From Ralstonia wenshanensis (GTDB taxonomy: Bacteria; Pseudomonadota; Gammaproteobacteria; Burkholderiales; Burkholderiaceae): a stretch of DNA of 64,000 bases. This document shows, one piece after another, positions 37,084-45,734 of the stretch. The position numbers were made by a program, and so were the translations under genes. The notes below the pieces were generated by a model. That model was not told the origin of the DNA. It saw only the letters and a list, made by a program, of their open reading frames with translations, and searched no databases. The stretch lies in NCBI RefSeq assembly GCF_021173085.1, contig NZ_CP076412.1, positions 434,001-498,000 of the forward strand. Reading direction: 5' to 3'. Every line of letters starts with the position of its first letter. The first letter of the stretch is position 1.

Positions 37084-37288
37084 CGTCGGAATTTATTTCA
37101 GACCGCCCCGATCATCCGGGCCGGCTGACGCGGCAACGGGCGCGCAAATTGCGTCGCCCGATGCCTTGCAAGCCCGCCCGGTGCCATCCCGACCGTCTGT
37201 TTGCCTGCCGCCATGTCCGCCGCGCGCGTGGTTGCCGACGCAGTTGCCCCGATTCACGCGCGCCGCTCAACTGACTCCGCTCTCTCTG

Positions 37289-37852
37289 ATGATCCGATCC
37301 GCGCTTCCCCGTTCTGCCAAGCTGCTGGCCACCGCCCTGGGCGCCGCCACGCTGTTCGCCGCCCTGCCTGCCCAAGCTGACCCGTCCGTGCGCGCCATCT
37401 ACGGCAAAGACAACAAGCACGGCATCGAGAAATACGGCGTCGACCTCGACTTCGATTCGGGCTTCCACTGGGGCAACCCGCAAGGCTGGTTCGTGAACCT
37501 GGATTGGGAAGTGGCGCTGGGCCAATGGCGCTCGACGAAGGGCACCAACCGCCAAAACATCACAGAATTCGGCGTGACGCCGCTGTTCCGCCTTGAAAAG
37601 CGCGGCGGCTCATGGGTACCGTTCATCGAGGCCGGCGTCGGCCCGCGCTTGCTGTCGCACGTGAGCACGTCCAACGAGCACTATTTCAGCACGGCCTTCC
37701 AGTTCTCCGACATGATCGGCGTCGGTGTGGCCTTCGGCAGCAAGCAGCAATTCCAGATGGGCTACCGCTTCGAACACCTGTCAAACGCGTCGATCAAGCG
37801 CCCCAACCCGGGCACGGACCTGAACGAGCTGTACCTGCGTTACACGTTCTAA
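37289..37852 (+). CDS. pagL: lipid A 3-O-deacylase PagL
   Basis: 187 residues from ATG 37289. A signal peptide (to ALPAQA, about 30), then an eight-stranded outer-membrane barrel. The catalytic motif MGYRFEHLSNASIKRPNPG near the C-terminus contains the PagL His-Ser pair, and the protein ends in Phe (LYLRYTF), the outer-membrane sorting signal. Reaction: removal of the 3-O-acyl chain from lipid A, changing TLR4 recognition and polymyxin sensitivity. It sits behind the efflux operon with a gap of 300 bases; TATAAT at 37078 is a possible -10 with a weak -35, giving a long leader. In-frame extension to 37043 is unlikely (no signal peptide). Confidence 0.9.
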   Translation: MIRSALPRSAKLLATALGAATLFAALPAQADPSVRAIYGKDNKHGIEKYGVDLDFDSGFHWGNPQGWFVNLDWEVALGQWRSTKGTNRQNITEFGVTPLFRLEKRGGSWVPFIEAGVGPRLLSHVSTSNEHYFSTAFQFSDMIGVGVAFGSKQQFQMGYRFEHLSNASIKRPNPGTDLNELYLRYTF

Positions 37853-37882
37853 AGCCCGAACGTTTGCGACGCTTGAAGAAAG

Positions 37883-37911
37883 ACGGCCTGCCATGCGGCG
37901 GGCCGTTTTCT
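37883..37911 (+). terminator. terminator after pagL
   Basis: ACGGCC ... GGCCGT with inner G/C pairing, followed by TTTTCTTTT. It ends pagL transcription and stands 20 bases before the stop of the convergent diguanylate cyclase gene. Confidence 0.65.
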
Positions 37912-37930
37912 TTTGGCGTACGGTGGTGAA

Positions 37931-39328
37931 TTAACGCGCGTCGGCGTCTCCGTCGAGATTGCGATCGCGCGATCGCATGCCCATCAGCCGCTCGTAATTG
38001 AGCGAGGCGTGGAAACCCAGGCCGTTGCCGCCGGCACGTTTGACCTCATACATCGCAGCGTCGGCATTGCGGATGAGCGTCTGCGCGTCATGCCCGTCGG
38101 TCGGATACAGCGCCACGCCGGCGCTCACACCCATCGACAGCACATGGCCTTCCACACGGAACGGCGTCTGCAATTGTTCGATCAGGCGTTCCACGGTTAG
38201 CGTCACATCGTCGCGCGTGGCGCAGTGCGTAAGCACGGCGACAAACTCGTCGCCGCCCAGGCGCGCCACCGTGTCCGAGGCACGCAACCCGCTGCGCAGC
38301 CGCATGGCCGTAGCCTTCAGGACGAGGTCGCCAACCCCGTGGCCGTATTCATCGTTGACGGGCTTGAAGCGATCGAGATCGATGAACACGACCGCAACCT
38401 GGCCGCGCGCGCGACGTGCCGCCTGAATGGCGACGAACAGGCGATCGCGCAACAAACGTGCATTGGGCAGATCCGTCAGCGGATCATGCAGTGCGAGGTG
38501 GTGCGCTCGGTCCAGTGCCGTGCGCCGCTGTGTCACGTCGAGCAGCGTGCCGCTCACGCGGGTGGCCATGCCCCGGGCATCGCGCTCGGTCACACGACCG
38601 CGCGCAGCCACCCAGATCCATTGACCATGGCGCGCGCGCATGCGCTGTTCGACTTCAAAGCTGTCGGCATCGCCGCGCATATGGCGATAAATGCGTCGCG
38701 CGCTCAACGCGGCATCTTGCGGATGCACCATGGCGAACCATGCATCCGGATCGTTGGGCAGGTCCGCCGGCTCGTAGCCGAGCATGTCGGCCGTCCGGCG
38801 GTTGAACGACACATGCCGCGCACGCGTGGACCAGTCGAACGTACCCAGCCCCGCGCCGTCCAGCACATAGGCCAGCCGTTGCTCCGACGCGCGCAGCGAT
38901 TCCAGCGCCAGGCGCCGCGCAGTCACGTCCTGCATCTGCACGACAAGGTGCTCGTTGCCGTCATCGCGTGCCACCGCTACGTCGGTCTGCACCCACACGG
39001 TGGTGCCGTCCTGGCGGACCAGGCGCGTTTCCATCGACAGCGCATCGCGCTGACCGGCGAGCAGCGATTCAACGCCATGTCGCGTGCGTTCAGTGTGGTC
39101 GGGGTGGCACAGGTCGAACAGATCGCGCGCGCGCAGCGCCTGTGCTTCGTGGCCGGTCAGCGCGCACAGCGCACGGTTCACGTCGAGGAAGCGACCCTCC
39201 GGCGCGCACAGGCCGATTCCTATCGGCGAATGTTCGATCGCAGCCTTGTACAAGTGGTGGTCCTCAAGCATGGCGATGCTGTTTCGCGAATGCGGCAGTC
39301 CCGGGGGTGTGGCTGACATGGTGGCCAT
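37931..39328 (-). CDS. diguanylate cyclase with two PAS domains
   Basis: 465 residues from the ATG at 39328; ATGs at 39319 and 39271 are alternatives since no strong ribosome site is visible. PAS-1 covers about 25-140 (AIEHSPIGIGLCAPEGRFLDVN), PAS-2 about 150-275 (VLDGAGLGTFDWSTRARHVSF, including a PAC end). The GGDEF domain covers about 290-450 with the intact active site RLGGDEF near 358 and an inhibitory RASD I-site just before, so it should make c-di-GMP and be product-inhibited. No EAL domain or membrane segment. PAS domains could bind haem or a small ligand. Isolated on the minus strand, facing pagL. Confidence 0.88.
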   Translation of the reverse strand: MATMSATPPGLPHSRNSIAMLEDHHLYKAAIEHSPIGIGLCAPEGRFLDVNRALCALTGHEAQALRARDLFDLCHPDHTERTRHGVESLLAGQRDALSMETRLVRQDGTTVWVQTDVAVARDDGNEHLVVQMQDVTARRLALESLRASEQRLAYVLDGAGLGTFDWSTRARHVSFNRRTADMLGYEPADLPNDPDAWFAMVHPQDAALSARRIYRHMRGDADSFEVEQRMRARHGQWIWVAARGRVTERDARGMATRVSGTLLDVTQRRTALDRAHHLALHDPLTDLPNARLLRDRLFVAIQAARRARGQVAVVFIDLDRFKPVNDEYGHGVGDLVLKATAMRLRSGLRASDTVARLGGDEFVAVLTHCATRDDVTLTVERLIEQLQTPFRVEGHVLSMGVSAGVALYPTDGHDAQTLIRNADAAMYEVKRAGGNGLGFHASLNYERLMGMRSRDRNLDGDADAR

Positions 39329-39923
39329 CGCGCCGCCGGGTGCCCATTGACGCAATGTCTGCGTTAGGCGCGCGCGGTGGCGGCTGGCGTGATCCCCGTA
39401 ACCGGTCTCGTGGTCTGCGTGGCCCAGCTGGCGACTGGCAATGACAGACCTTGGTGCGTTGCAAGCGCACGAATCGAGGCGGACTATAGAAGCCGCGAGT
39501 TAACGGGGCAATCCCTTCCCGCGAGGGGACATGGACCGCGTGCGCTTTGGGTCCCCTCGTGCGCGAGATGACGCGAAGGAAACGCGCCCCGCGTCATTCC
39601 CGTCTGCGTTTGTCGACGTCGATTGTCGACAGTTGCCCGGCGTCGCCAGACATCCGATCACTGTACACGGGCCCCCTGGGCGAAGCAGTTAGCCGTTCGG
39701 TTAGGTCGCGTAGACGCTGCCGCCACGCAACCGTTTGCCACGCAGGTGGCACCCAATCTCCACATTGTGAATGTCTTAAGGTGAAGACAAGGCCGCTCGA
39801 CCTCATCCGGAAGGACGAAACGCGCAAACGGCCGGCTCCGTTACTATTCTTCAATATCGCTCGGGGGGGCGAATTCAAACATGGCGAGCCGCGGCACAAG
39901 CGCACGCGGTTGTGGGAGGTTGT
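39329..39923. other. 595-base gap without a supported gene
   Basis: Frames in this span (for example plus 39550-39933) give basic, low-complexity translations without a domain. The region must hold the promoters of the cyclase (minus) and the hypothetical gene at 39924. No strong repeat or hairpin was identified. Confidence 0.4.
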
Positions 39924-40406
39924 ATGGAATTGAGTTTTGTCGCCCCCGGCACCCAGACGCATCGATATGCGCTCAAGCTCGCGGGCCTACCCGAAGGGAC
40001 GGAGCCCGGCACGGCGTCAGTCGATCCAGCCTGGGTGGACGATGCCCTTACCGCCGCCGTGCGCGTATTCGACGCGCACCGCGTGCACTTTGCCGACGCC
40101 TACTTTGCCTATCGCGCACGTGAGACGGCACAGCAGCGCACGCGCGCGGCGGGCAACTCCTCACCCGCACGCGTTGCCGGCGATCTCCACGACGATACGC
40201 CGCTGCTCGCGGATACGTTTGCGATAGCGCAGCTGGCCGCACTTGTGTCGCTGGAGGCATCCGGAGTGGTCGATGTCATCGATGTACACCTCGTGGTGGA
40301 GCGCTTGCGTGACGATGCCCCCACCCCGCCTGCCGACGGCATCGGCGAAGTGACGTTTGTTACGGAAACCACGGCTGGCGTGCACAGCGTGGCAAGCCGG
40401 CATTAA
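39924..40406 (+). CDS. hypothetical protein
   Basis: 160 residues; ATG 39924 follows GGGAGG, a good ribosome site that decides the start. No signal peptide or membrane helix. The centre is Asp/Ala-rich, with DVIDVHLVVERLRDD a possible amphipathic helix. No recognised family; codon use looks typical of the genome. It converges with the GtrA gene (15 bases). Function unknown. Confidence 0.6.
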   Translation: MELSFVAPGTQTHRYALKLAGLPEGTEPGTASVDPAWVDDALTAAVRVFDAHRVHFADAYFAYRARETAQQRTRAAGNSSPARVAGDLHDDTPLLADTFAIAQLAALVSLEASGVVDVIDVHLVVERLRDDAPTPPADGIGEVTFVTETTAGVHSVASRH

Positions 40407-40421
40407 CGCCGGCCGAACCGC

Positions 40422-40934
40422 TCAGGGCCCGTTGTGCGTGGGCCGCTCTGGCACGATGGCCGGCTGCGGTTCAGTTGGCGCACCGACGGCATCGGCGTCA
40501 CGAAACGTCCAGTAACGGTGCACCAGGAAGTTGAAGATCGCCGTGATGGCCGAGGCGAACACCTGCGCGATCAGGTAATACAGGCCAATCCCCAGGCCGA
40601 TGGCCATGATGGTCGCGTTACAACCCAGCGCCAGAAAGGCCACCAGGCCGAACCGCACCATCGCGCCGACGTGCCCGCGTGTGCTGTTGAAGACAGCCTG
40701 CCGGCTGATGAAGTAGTTGAGCGTGGCCCCGATGACGCTGCCCGCCACCGACGCCCGCCACGGCGACACCCCCGCCTGCACCAGCCCGAAGAGCACCACA
40801 TAGTGCGCCAGCGTCGCGCCCCCGCCGATCACGACATAGCGCGCAAACTGCTCCACCGCCGCCCAGAAATGCTGCCGAGACGCCATGCGCGTGCTCACCC
40901 CATCCACTTTGGAACCGACATTGTGCTCGATCAT
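40422..40934 (-). CDS. GtrA family membrane protein
   Basis: 170 residues from ATG 40934; ATG 40886 is an alternative with a slightly better site (GGTGAG). GtrA signature: FARYVVIGGGATLAHYVVLFGLVQ, GSVIGATLNYFISRQAVF, MVRFGLVAFLALGC, and VFASAITAIFNFLVHRYWTF. Four transmembrane helices. Family knowledge: flippase-like translocation of polyprenyl-linked glucose in O-antigen modification, or export of cell-wall precursors. No gtrB neighbour is present, so its substrate is open. It lies divergent from the PilZ gene (120 bases). Confidence 0.85.
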   Translation of the reverse strand: MIEHNVGSKVDGVSTRMASRQHFWAAVEQFARYVVIGGGATLAHYVVLFGLVQAGVSPWRASVAGSVIGATLNYFISRQAVFNSTRGHVGAMVRFGLVAFLALGCNATIMAIGLGIGLYYLIAQVFASAITAIFNFLVHRYWTFRDADAVGAPTEPQPAIVPERPTHNGP

Positions 40935-41054
40935 GGCTGCGGGGCCGCAACTAGCGTGCCACGCACCCCGCACAATAAGTGCGCTTAAAGTTATGCAACA
41001 TTTGGCCGTATAAAACCGGTGGGGCCTTGCGCGGCTGTTGGCTCCCCTATTGCC

Positions 41055-41960
41055 ATGCTCGAACTTCAACCTCTCGACATTCCGCTTGCGATCCCCCTGC
41101 CGTGGCCGATGCTTGACGCCGACGGGCAGTTGCTCGTCCCGAAGGGCGACGTCATCCACTCCCCGGAGGAGATCGACCTACTGTGCACGCTGCACCGCCC
41201 GCATCGCCTGGCCGACGGAACGCCCGCGCCTGCGCCCGCGTTTGCAAATACGCAGTTCCCGAACACGATGTTCCCCGACATGGGCGACGACCCTGACGGC
41301 GAACGCACGATCGCCATGGAGCTGCTGGGCCTGCGCCCCGGCGGCATGCTGACCGTGCGCCTGACCGCGGGCGCCGGCCAGACCAAAGGTGCCGCGCGCG
41401 TGATGGGCTACAGCCCGCAACGCCATCTGCTCATCACCATGCCCACCGACAACGGCCGCACGGTCATGCCGGTCAAGGACGAGCTGGTGGAAGTCCACGC
41501 CTTCTCGGGCGAGGGCATTGCCAGTTTCGAATGCACGGTGATGGGGGTGTGCCGCATCCCGTTCGAATACATCGTGTTGTCACCGCCGCGGCGGATCAAG
41601 AACCGCACGTTGCGCAAATCGCTGCGCGTGCGTGCCAACGTGGTCGGCAAGATGCTGGTGAGCGGCGACCCGCCGCGCATGATCCATATCTCCGACATCA
41701 GCACCACGGGCGCGTCATTCCGCTCCGCGCATCGGCTGGAAGTGAGCGGCGCGCCGGCGCGTCTGCGCTTTCGCGTGAAAACGCGCGACTACCACTCCGA
41801 GCTGGTGGCCGCGGCCCTGGTGCGCAGTGAGAAGCCGGCCGACCTGCCCAACGTTTATCAATACGGCGTGGAATTCATCGAGTTGGTCGCTGCTCAAAAG
41901 ATGCTGCTGCAGTGCTTTATCTATGAACAGTTGCTTTGGGGCGGCCAGCGTATGGTGTAA
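41055..41960 (+). CDS. PilZ-domain flagellar brake protein (YcgR-like)
   Basis: 301 residues from ATG 41055. The N-terminal YcgR-type domain covers about 70-175 (IAMELLGLRPGGMLTVRLTA). The PilZ domain begins near 180, with the c-di-GMP-binding arginines in RKSLRVRANV and the D-x-S-x-x-G motif in ISDISTTGASF. Known role: c-di-GMP bound YcgR interacts with the flagellar motor to slow swimming. Next to a diguanylate cyclase, a degenerate GGDEF-EAL gene and a chemoreceptor, it fits a motility-control neighbourhood. Cytosolic. Confidence 0.85.
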   Translation: MLELQPLDIPLAIPLPWPMLDADGQLLVPKGDVIHSPEEIDLLCTLHRPHRLADGTPAPAPAFANTQFPNTMFPDMGDDPDGERTIAMELLGLRPGGMLTVRLTAGAGQTKGAARVMGYSPQRHLLITMPTDNGRTVMPVKDELVEVHAFSGEGIASFECTVMGVCRIPFEYIVLSPPRRIKNRTLRKSLRVRANVVGKMLVSGDPPRMIHISDISTTGASFRSAHRLEVSGAPARLRFRVKTRDYHSELVAAALVRSEKPADLPNVYQYGVEFIELVAAQKMLLQCFIYEQLLWGGQRMV

Positions 41961-42184
41961 CGTGCAGACAGACCTGATATTCAATTTTCTTTGTTCAGAA
42001 TTCATTGCTGTTAAACGTTAAAACTGCCTACCGGACCGACCCGAAAACATGCCTGAAAGCAGCCACCATGGCCGGTTTTCAGCTTATGATGCCGTACGCG
42101 TGTTTGTGACAAAGCTATACAATTGAAAGTGCGCCGAGTGCACGTATTTCCGTTTTAAAGGCATTTGCAGGACGATCCCCATTT

Positions 42185-43600
42185 ATGAGCCGCGCAAGGT
42201 CTGCCGCGCCATCGAGTCTGGATCCGATCTCCGGATTGCCGGACCGCGAACAATTCGTCCGGCTGCTGGCTGCCATGCCGCAATCCACGCGCCAGGACGC
42301 AGTTGGCGCACTGTTGCTGATCGGCTTCGACCATTTTGCCGAGGCGACCAACACGCTCGGGCCCCTGGCCGCGCGAGAGGTCATCGTCGAATGTGCATCG
42401 CGGCTTGAAGCGTTGAGCGTGCCGCCGGCGGATGGCATCGCACCCATCGTCGGGCGCGTCGGCCCTGAGACCTTTGCCGTTGCCTGCGCAGATTTCGTCT
42501 CGGCACAAGACGTGCACGACCTCGCGCGGCGGATTTCCGCGGCACTCACGCGACCTTTCATCACGCATGGTTACGAACTCGTCTGCTCGTGCAGCATCGG
42601 CATGACGCTTTTCGAGACCATGCCTTCCGATGCAGCGCGGCTGATTGAACAGGCCGACCGGGCGCTCTACGGGGTCCAGCATGGTGCCGAGCAAAGCCCG
42701 GCACTGTATGCGCCGGCGGCCATGCCTCCGGTCTCAGGCGGGAACACCGCTGCCATTGACGGATACGACGCCGCCGCCGAGCATCCACGCCTGGCCGCCC
42801 GGCTGCGCCATGCGCTAGCGCGCCGCCAGTTCAGCCTGAACCTGCAGCCGCAACTGAGCCTCACCGACGGCCGGATCGTCGGCTACGAATTTTTGCTGCG
42901 CTGGATTTCACCGGAACTGGGCGTCGTGGCGCCTGCCGATTTTCTGCCGATCCTGGAGCAGACGGGCGACATTCGCGAGGTGGGCCACTGGGTGCTCGAC
43001 AACGCCGCCCAGATGCTGGCCGGGCTGCTGCGCGAGGAATCCCAGCGCGCGGGACGCAACAGCCGCCACCAGCCGGGCGTGCATGCGGCCGTCAATTTGT
43101 CGGTTGCGCAGTTGCTCGATCCGCAATTGAGCGACGTGGTGCGCGAGATTGCCGCACGCCACGCGGTGCCGGCCACACGCCTTGTCTTCGAAATATCGGA
43201 ACACACGCTGCACCGTGCCAACGGCTCCGCGCAAAAGGCCGTGGAAGCCCTGCACGCCTGCGGTGCACGCGTGGCAGTGGAAGATTTTGGCGCCACCGCG
43301 CACAGCCTTGATTGCCTGGCAACGTTCCGCCCCGATCAGGTCAAGCTCGATCAAGCCATCGTCAACGCAGTGACCAACGCGAGCGATCACGCGGTGCTGC
43401 AACGCCTGGTGACTGCCGCGCATGGCGCGGGCGTGCCCGTCACCGCCACGCGCGTGGAAACCGCCGCGCAGCTCCATGCCTTGCGTGCCTGCCGGTGCGA
43501 CCTCATCCAGGGCTACCTGCTCTCGCAGCCCTTCCCTGCCCGCTGGATCGACGACACCCAAGACGTGATTGCCGAGCGCGCACGCGATCTGATGCCGTAA
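42185..43600 (+). CDS. degenerate GGDEF-EAL protein, probable c-di-GMP effector
   Basis: 471 residues. The GGDEF-like domain (about 10-175) has VGPETF in place of GGDEF. The EAL-like domain (about 200-460) has YEFLLRW for E-x-L, NLSVAQLL, EISEHTL, VEDFGATAHS for DDFG-T/S and ATRVET for EGVET; QGYLLSQPFP is kept. Several metal and catalytic positions are lost, so neither synthesis nor hydrolysis is expected; binding or protein-interaction is likely. Ribosome site AGGA about 10 bases upstream. 224 bases follow the PilZ gene, so co-transcription is uncertain. A terminator follows. Confidence 0.85.
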   Translation: MSRARSAAPSSLDPISGLPDREQFVRLLAAMPQSTRQDAVGALLLIGFDHFAEATNTLGPLAAREVIVECASRLEALSVPPADGIAPIVGRVGPETFAVACADFVSAQDVHDLARRISAALTRPFITHGYELVCSCSIGMTLFETMPSDAARLIEQADRALYGVQHGAEQSPALYAPAAMPPVSGGNTAAIDGYDAAAEHPRLAARLRHALARRQFSLNLQPQLSLTDGRIVGYEFLLRWISPELGVVAPADFLPILEQTGDIREVGHWVLDNAAQMLAGLLREESQRAGRNSRHQPGVHAAVNLSVAQLLDPQLSDVVREIAARHAVPATRLVFEISEHTLHRANGSAQKAVEALHACGARVAVEDFGATAHSLDCLATFRPDQVKLDQAIVNAVTNASDHAVLQRLVTAAHGAGVPVTATRVETAAQLHALRACRCDLIQGYLLSQPFPARWIDDTQDVIAERARDLMP

Positions 43601-43603
43601 AAG

Positions 43604-43638
43604 AAAACGCCCTCCCGCCTGCAAAGCGGAAGGGCGCT
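43604..43638 (-). terminator. terminator of the chemoreceptor gene
   Basis: On the minus strand GCCCTTCCGC, loop TTTGCAG, GCGGGAGGGC (one G-U pair) followed by GTTTTCTTTT. It lies 20 bases past the chemoreceptor stop and also past the end of the plus-strand EAL gene. Confidence 0.75.
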
Positions 43639-43658
43639 ATTGCGTGTGTCTGAGCGGT

Positions 43659-45227
43659 TTAAACGTGCTCGACGCGGAAGACCGCCACCGCGCTGCGCAG
43701 CGCTTCAGCCTGCTCTTCCAGCGATTCCGCCGCAGCCGCAGCCTGTTCGACCAGCGCTGCATTCTGCTGCGTCACCTGATCCATCTGTGTGACGGCCTGG
43801 TTGACCTGTTCGATGCCGCTGCTCTGCTCTTCCGACGCAGCGCTGATCTCGCCCATGATGTCGGTCACGCGGCGCACGGCCACCACCACCTCGTCGATCA
43901 CCGTACCGGCTTCAGCCACCAGGGTCGACCCGTTTTGCACGCGGCCCACCGAATCACCAATCAGTTCCTTGATCTCCTTGGCAGCCGTGGCGCTGCGCTG
44001 TGCAAGGCTGCGCACTTCACCGGCAACAACAGCAAAGCCTCGGCCCTGCTCGCCCGCGCGTGCGGCTTCCACCGCGGCATTCAACGCGAGGATGTTGGTC
44101 TGGAACGCAATGCCCTCGATCACGCCGATGATGTCGGCAATTTTTCGGCTGCTTTCGTTGATGCCGGCCATCGTGTCCACCACGCGGCCCACGACTTCCC
44201 CGCCCTTGACCGCAATATCTGACGCATTGACGGCCAGCGTGCTTGCCTGACGCGCGTTGTCGGCGTTCTGCTTCACGATGCTCGTCAACTCTTCCATGCT
44301 CGACGCCGTTTCTTCCAGCGACGAAGCCTGTTGCTCTGTACGCTGCGACAGGTCGGCATTGCCCGCGGCGATCTGCTTGGTGGCACTGGCGATCGAATCC
44401 GAGCCCGTGCGCACCTGCCCGATGATCTGCTGCAGGCTCGTTTGCATGGACGATACGGCGTGCATCAGGCGTGCAGTTTCGTCGCGGCGGCCGGCGGCGG
44501 TCTGGCCTTCCATACGCGTGGCGAGGTCGCCCGATGCCATGCGCTCGAACACCTGAATGGCGCGCTCCAGCGGACGCACCACCGTGCGGCCGAGCACGCC
44601 GCGCGCCACCACCGACAGCACCAGCGCGGCGGCCAGCAAACCACCCGAAATCCAGATGCTCATCGCATAGCGCGATTGGGAATGATCAAAGCGTTGCTGG
44701 CCGTACTTGAAGCGCGCCCCGACCAGGGGGCCGAGCGCCGAGTCGTAGTCGACAAAGAGCTTCGGCACCAGGTTCGTGTTCAGCTCACGGTACGTGGTGA
44801 GGTCACTGCGCTCCAGGGCGGCAATGGCCGGCTCCAGCGCCGTCTTGACGAACTTGGTGCGTGCCGCGTCGGCGGCTTGCAGTTGGGCGCGATCCGCATC
44901 GGCAATCGGCAGCTTCATGAACTGCGCCCAGGCATCGTTGGCTGTGTTGACCATCGTGTGCGCATCGGACAGCAGCTTCTTGAGCTCTTCAGGCGACGAG
45001 ACCGCATCGAAGTTGGTCAGGTGGATGCGCGCCCACAGCAGGTTGATAGTGTCTTTTGCCAGCAGGTCCAGGCCCTTGGCATCTTCCAGATACACGGCGC
45101 GCAAATCTTCATTGGTGGCCCGGCCAGTCGTGATACCGGCAAAACCCACCACGGCGATCATGACTGCAAATACCGCGACCAGGAACGTCAGCCGCGTGCG
45201 AATGCTCGTATCCATCCACTTCCACAT
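43659..45227 (-). CDS. methyl-accepting chemotaxis protein
   Basis: 522 residues. TM1 about 12-34 ([19 protein letters not shown]), a four-helix-bundle ligand domain about 37-190 ([15 protein letters not shown]), TM2 about 192-212, HAMP, then a long coiled signalling domain. The highly conserved tip is seen around [27 protein letters not shown]. Typical methylation sites flank it. Family: Tar/Tsr-like class with an unknown ligand; it couples to CheA/CheW in the cytoplasm. The C-terminus lacks an NWETF-type CheR tether. Confidence 0.93.
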   Translation of the reverse strand: MWKWMDTSIRTRLTFLVAVFAVMIAVVGFAGITTGRATNEDLRAVYLEDAKGLDLLAKDTINLLWARIHLTNFDAVSSPEELKKLLSDAHTMVNTANDAWAQFMKLPIADADRAQLQAADAARTKFVKTALEPAIAALERSDLTTYRELNTNLVPKLFVDYDSALGPLVGARFKYGQQRFDHSQSRYAMSIWISGGLLAAALVLSVVARGVLGRTVVRPLERAIQVFERMASGDLATRMEGQTAAGRRDETARLMHAVSSMQTSLQQIIGQVRTGSDSIASATKQIAAGNADLSQRTEQQASSLEETASSMEELTSIVKQNADNARQASTLAVNASDIAVKGGEVVGRVVDTMAGINESSRKIADIIGVIEGIAFQTNILALNAAVEAARAGEQGRGFAVVAGEVRSLAQRSATAAKEIKELIGDSVGRVQNGSTLVAEAGTVIDEVVVAVRRVTDIMGEISAASEEQSSGIEQVNQAVTQMDQVTQQNAALVEQAAAAAESLEEQAEALRSAVAVFRVEHV

Positions 45228-45516
45228 ATGTTTTCCCCTGCATGGTTGGCCCGTGCGGCGCCGAGATCCTCTTCCGGCGCCCCTCTTCAGGCACCCTGTT
45301 CACTCCCAAAGGTGCTAACGGCAGGCGACGCCAGAAATAGAGGGCATCACCACGAATGTCCGGAATGCGCCGCAAGTGATATGCAAGGAGCAAAAAAGAT
45401 GCGGTCGACGCACCCCGCGTGCGCGAGGTGGCACTAAAATGCGGGTTGCGCCACCGTTGGGGTGGCAATTACGCAAACATCGTGCGGGATACCGCACGGC
45501 TCACTAGGGGATCGAG

Positions 45517-45657
45517 ATGAAGAAACTGATCGCGCTGCTGGCCCTGGGCTGCGTCGTCCTGGCAGGCTGCAACACGATGGCCGGCATGGGCAAGGATATT
45601 CAGACGGGCGGCCAGAAACTGGAAAACGCTGCTGACAACACCAAGCAGAAGATGTAA
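45517..45657 (+). CDS. entericidin A/B-family small lipoprotein
   Basis: 46 residues: MKKLIALLALGCVVLAGCNT starts with a lipoprotein signal peptide and lipobox LAGC, then a Gly/Lys-rich short tail (GMGKDIQTGGQKLENAA, then DNTKQKM). This matches entericidin EcnA/EcnB, a small outer-membrane/envelope lipoprotein, known in relatives as toxin-antidote-like pair or stress lipoprotein. The ribosome site is weak; the start is set by the signal peptide. A terminator 40 bases downstream closes it as a monocistronic gene. Confidence 0.88.
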   Translation: MKKLIALLALGCVVLAGCNTMAGMGKDIQTGGQKLENAADNTKQKM

Positions 45658-45696
45658 TGAAGGGACAGCCCGGGGGAGCCCCTGGCTTGAGTTAAG

Positions 45697-45727
45697 AAAC
45701 GCCGCAAGTTCGCGGCGTTTTTCTTTT
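45697..45727. terminator. rho-independent terminator after entericidin gene
   Basis: AAACGCCGC, loop AAGTTC, GCGGCGTTT, followed by TTCTTTT: a strong G/C stem and T-run. It sits between the entericidin gene and the convergent phospholipase gene and can serve both. Confidence 0.85.
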
Positions 45728-45734
45728 GGAGCCG

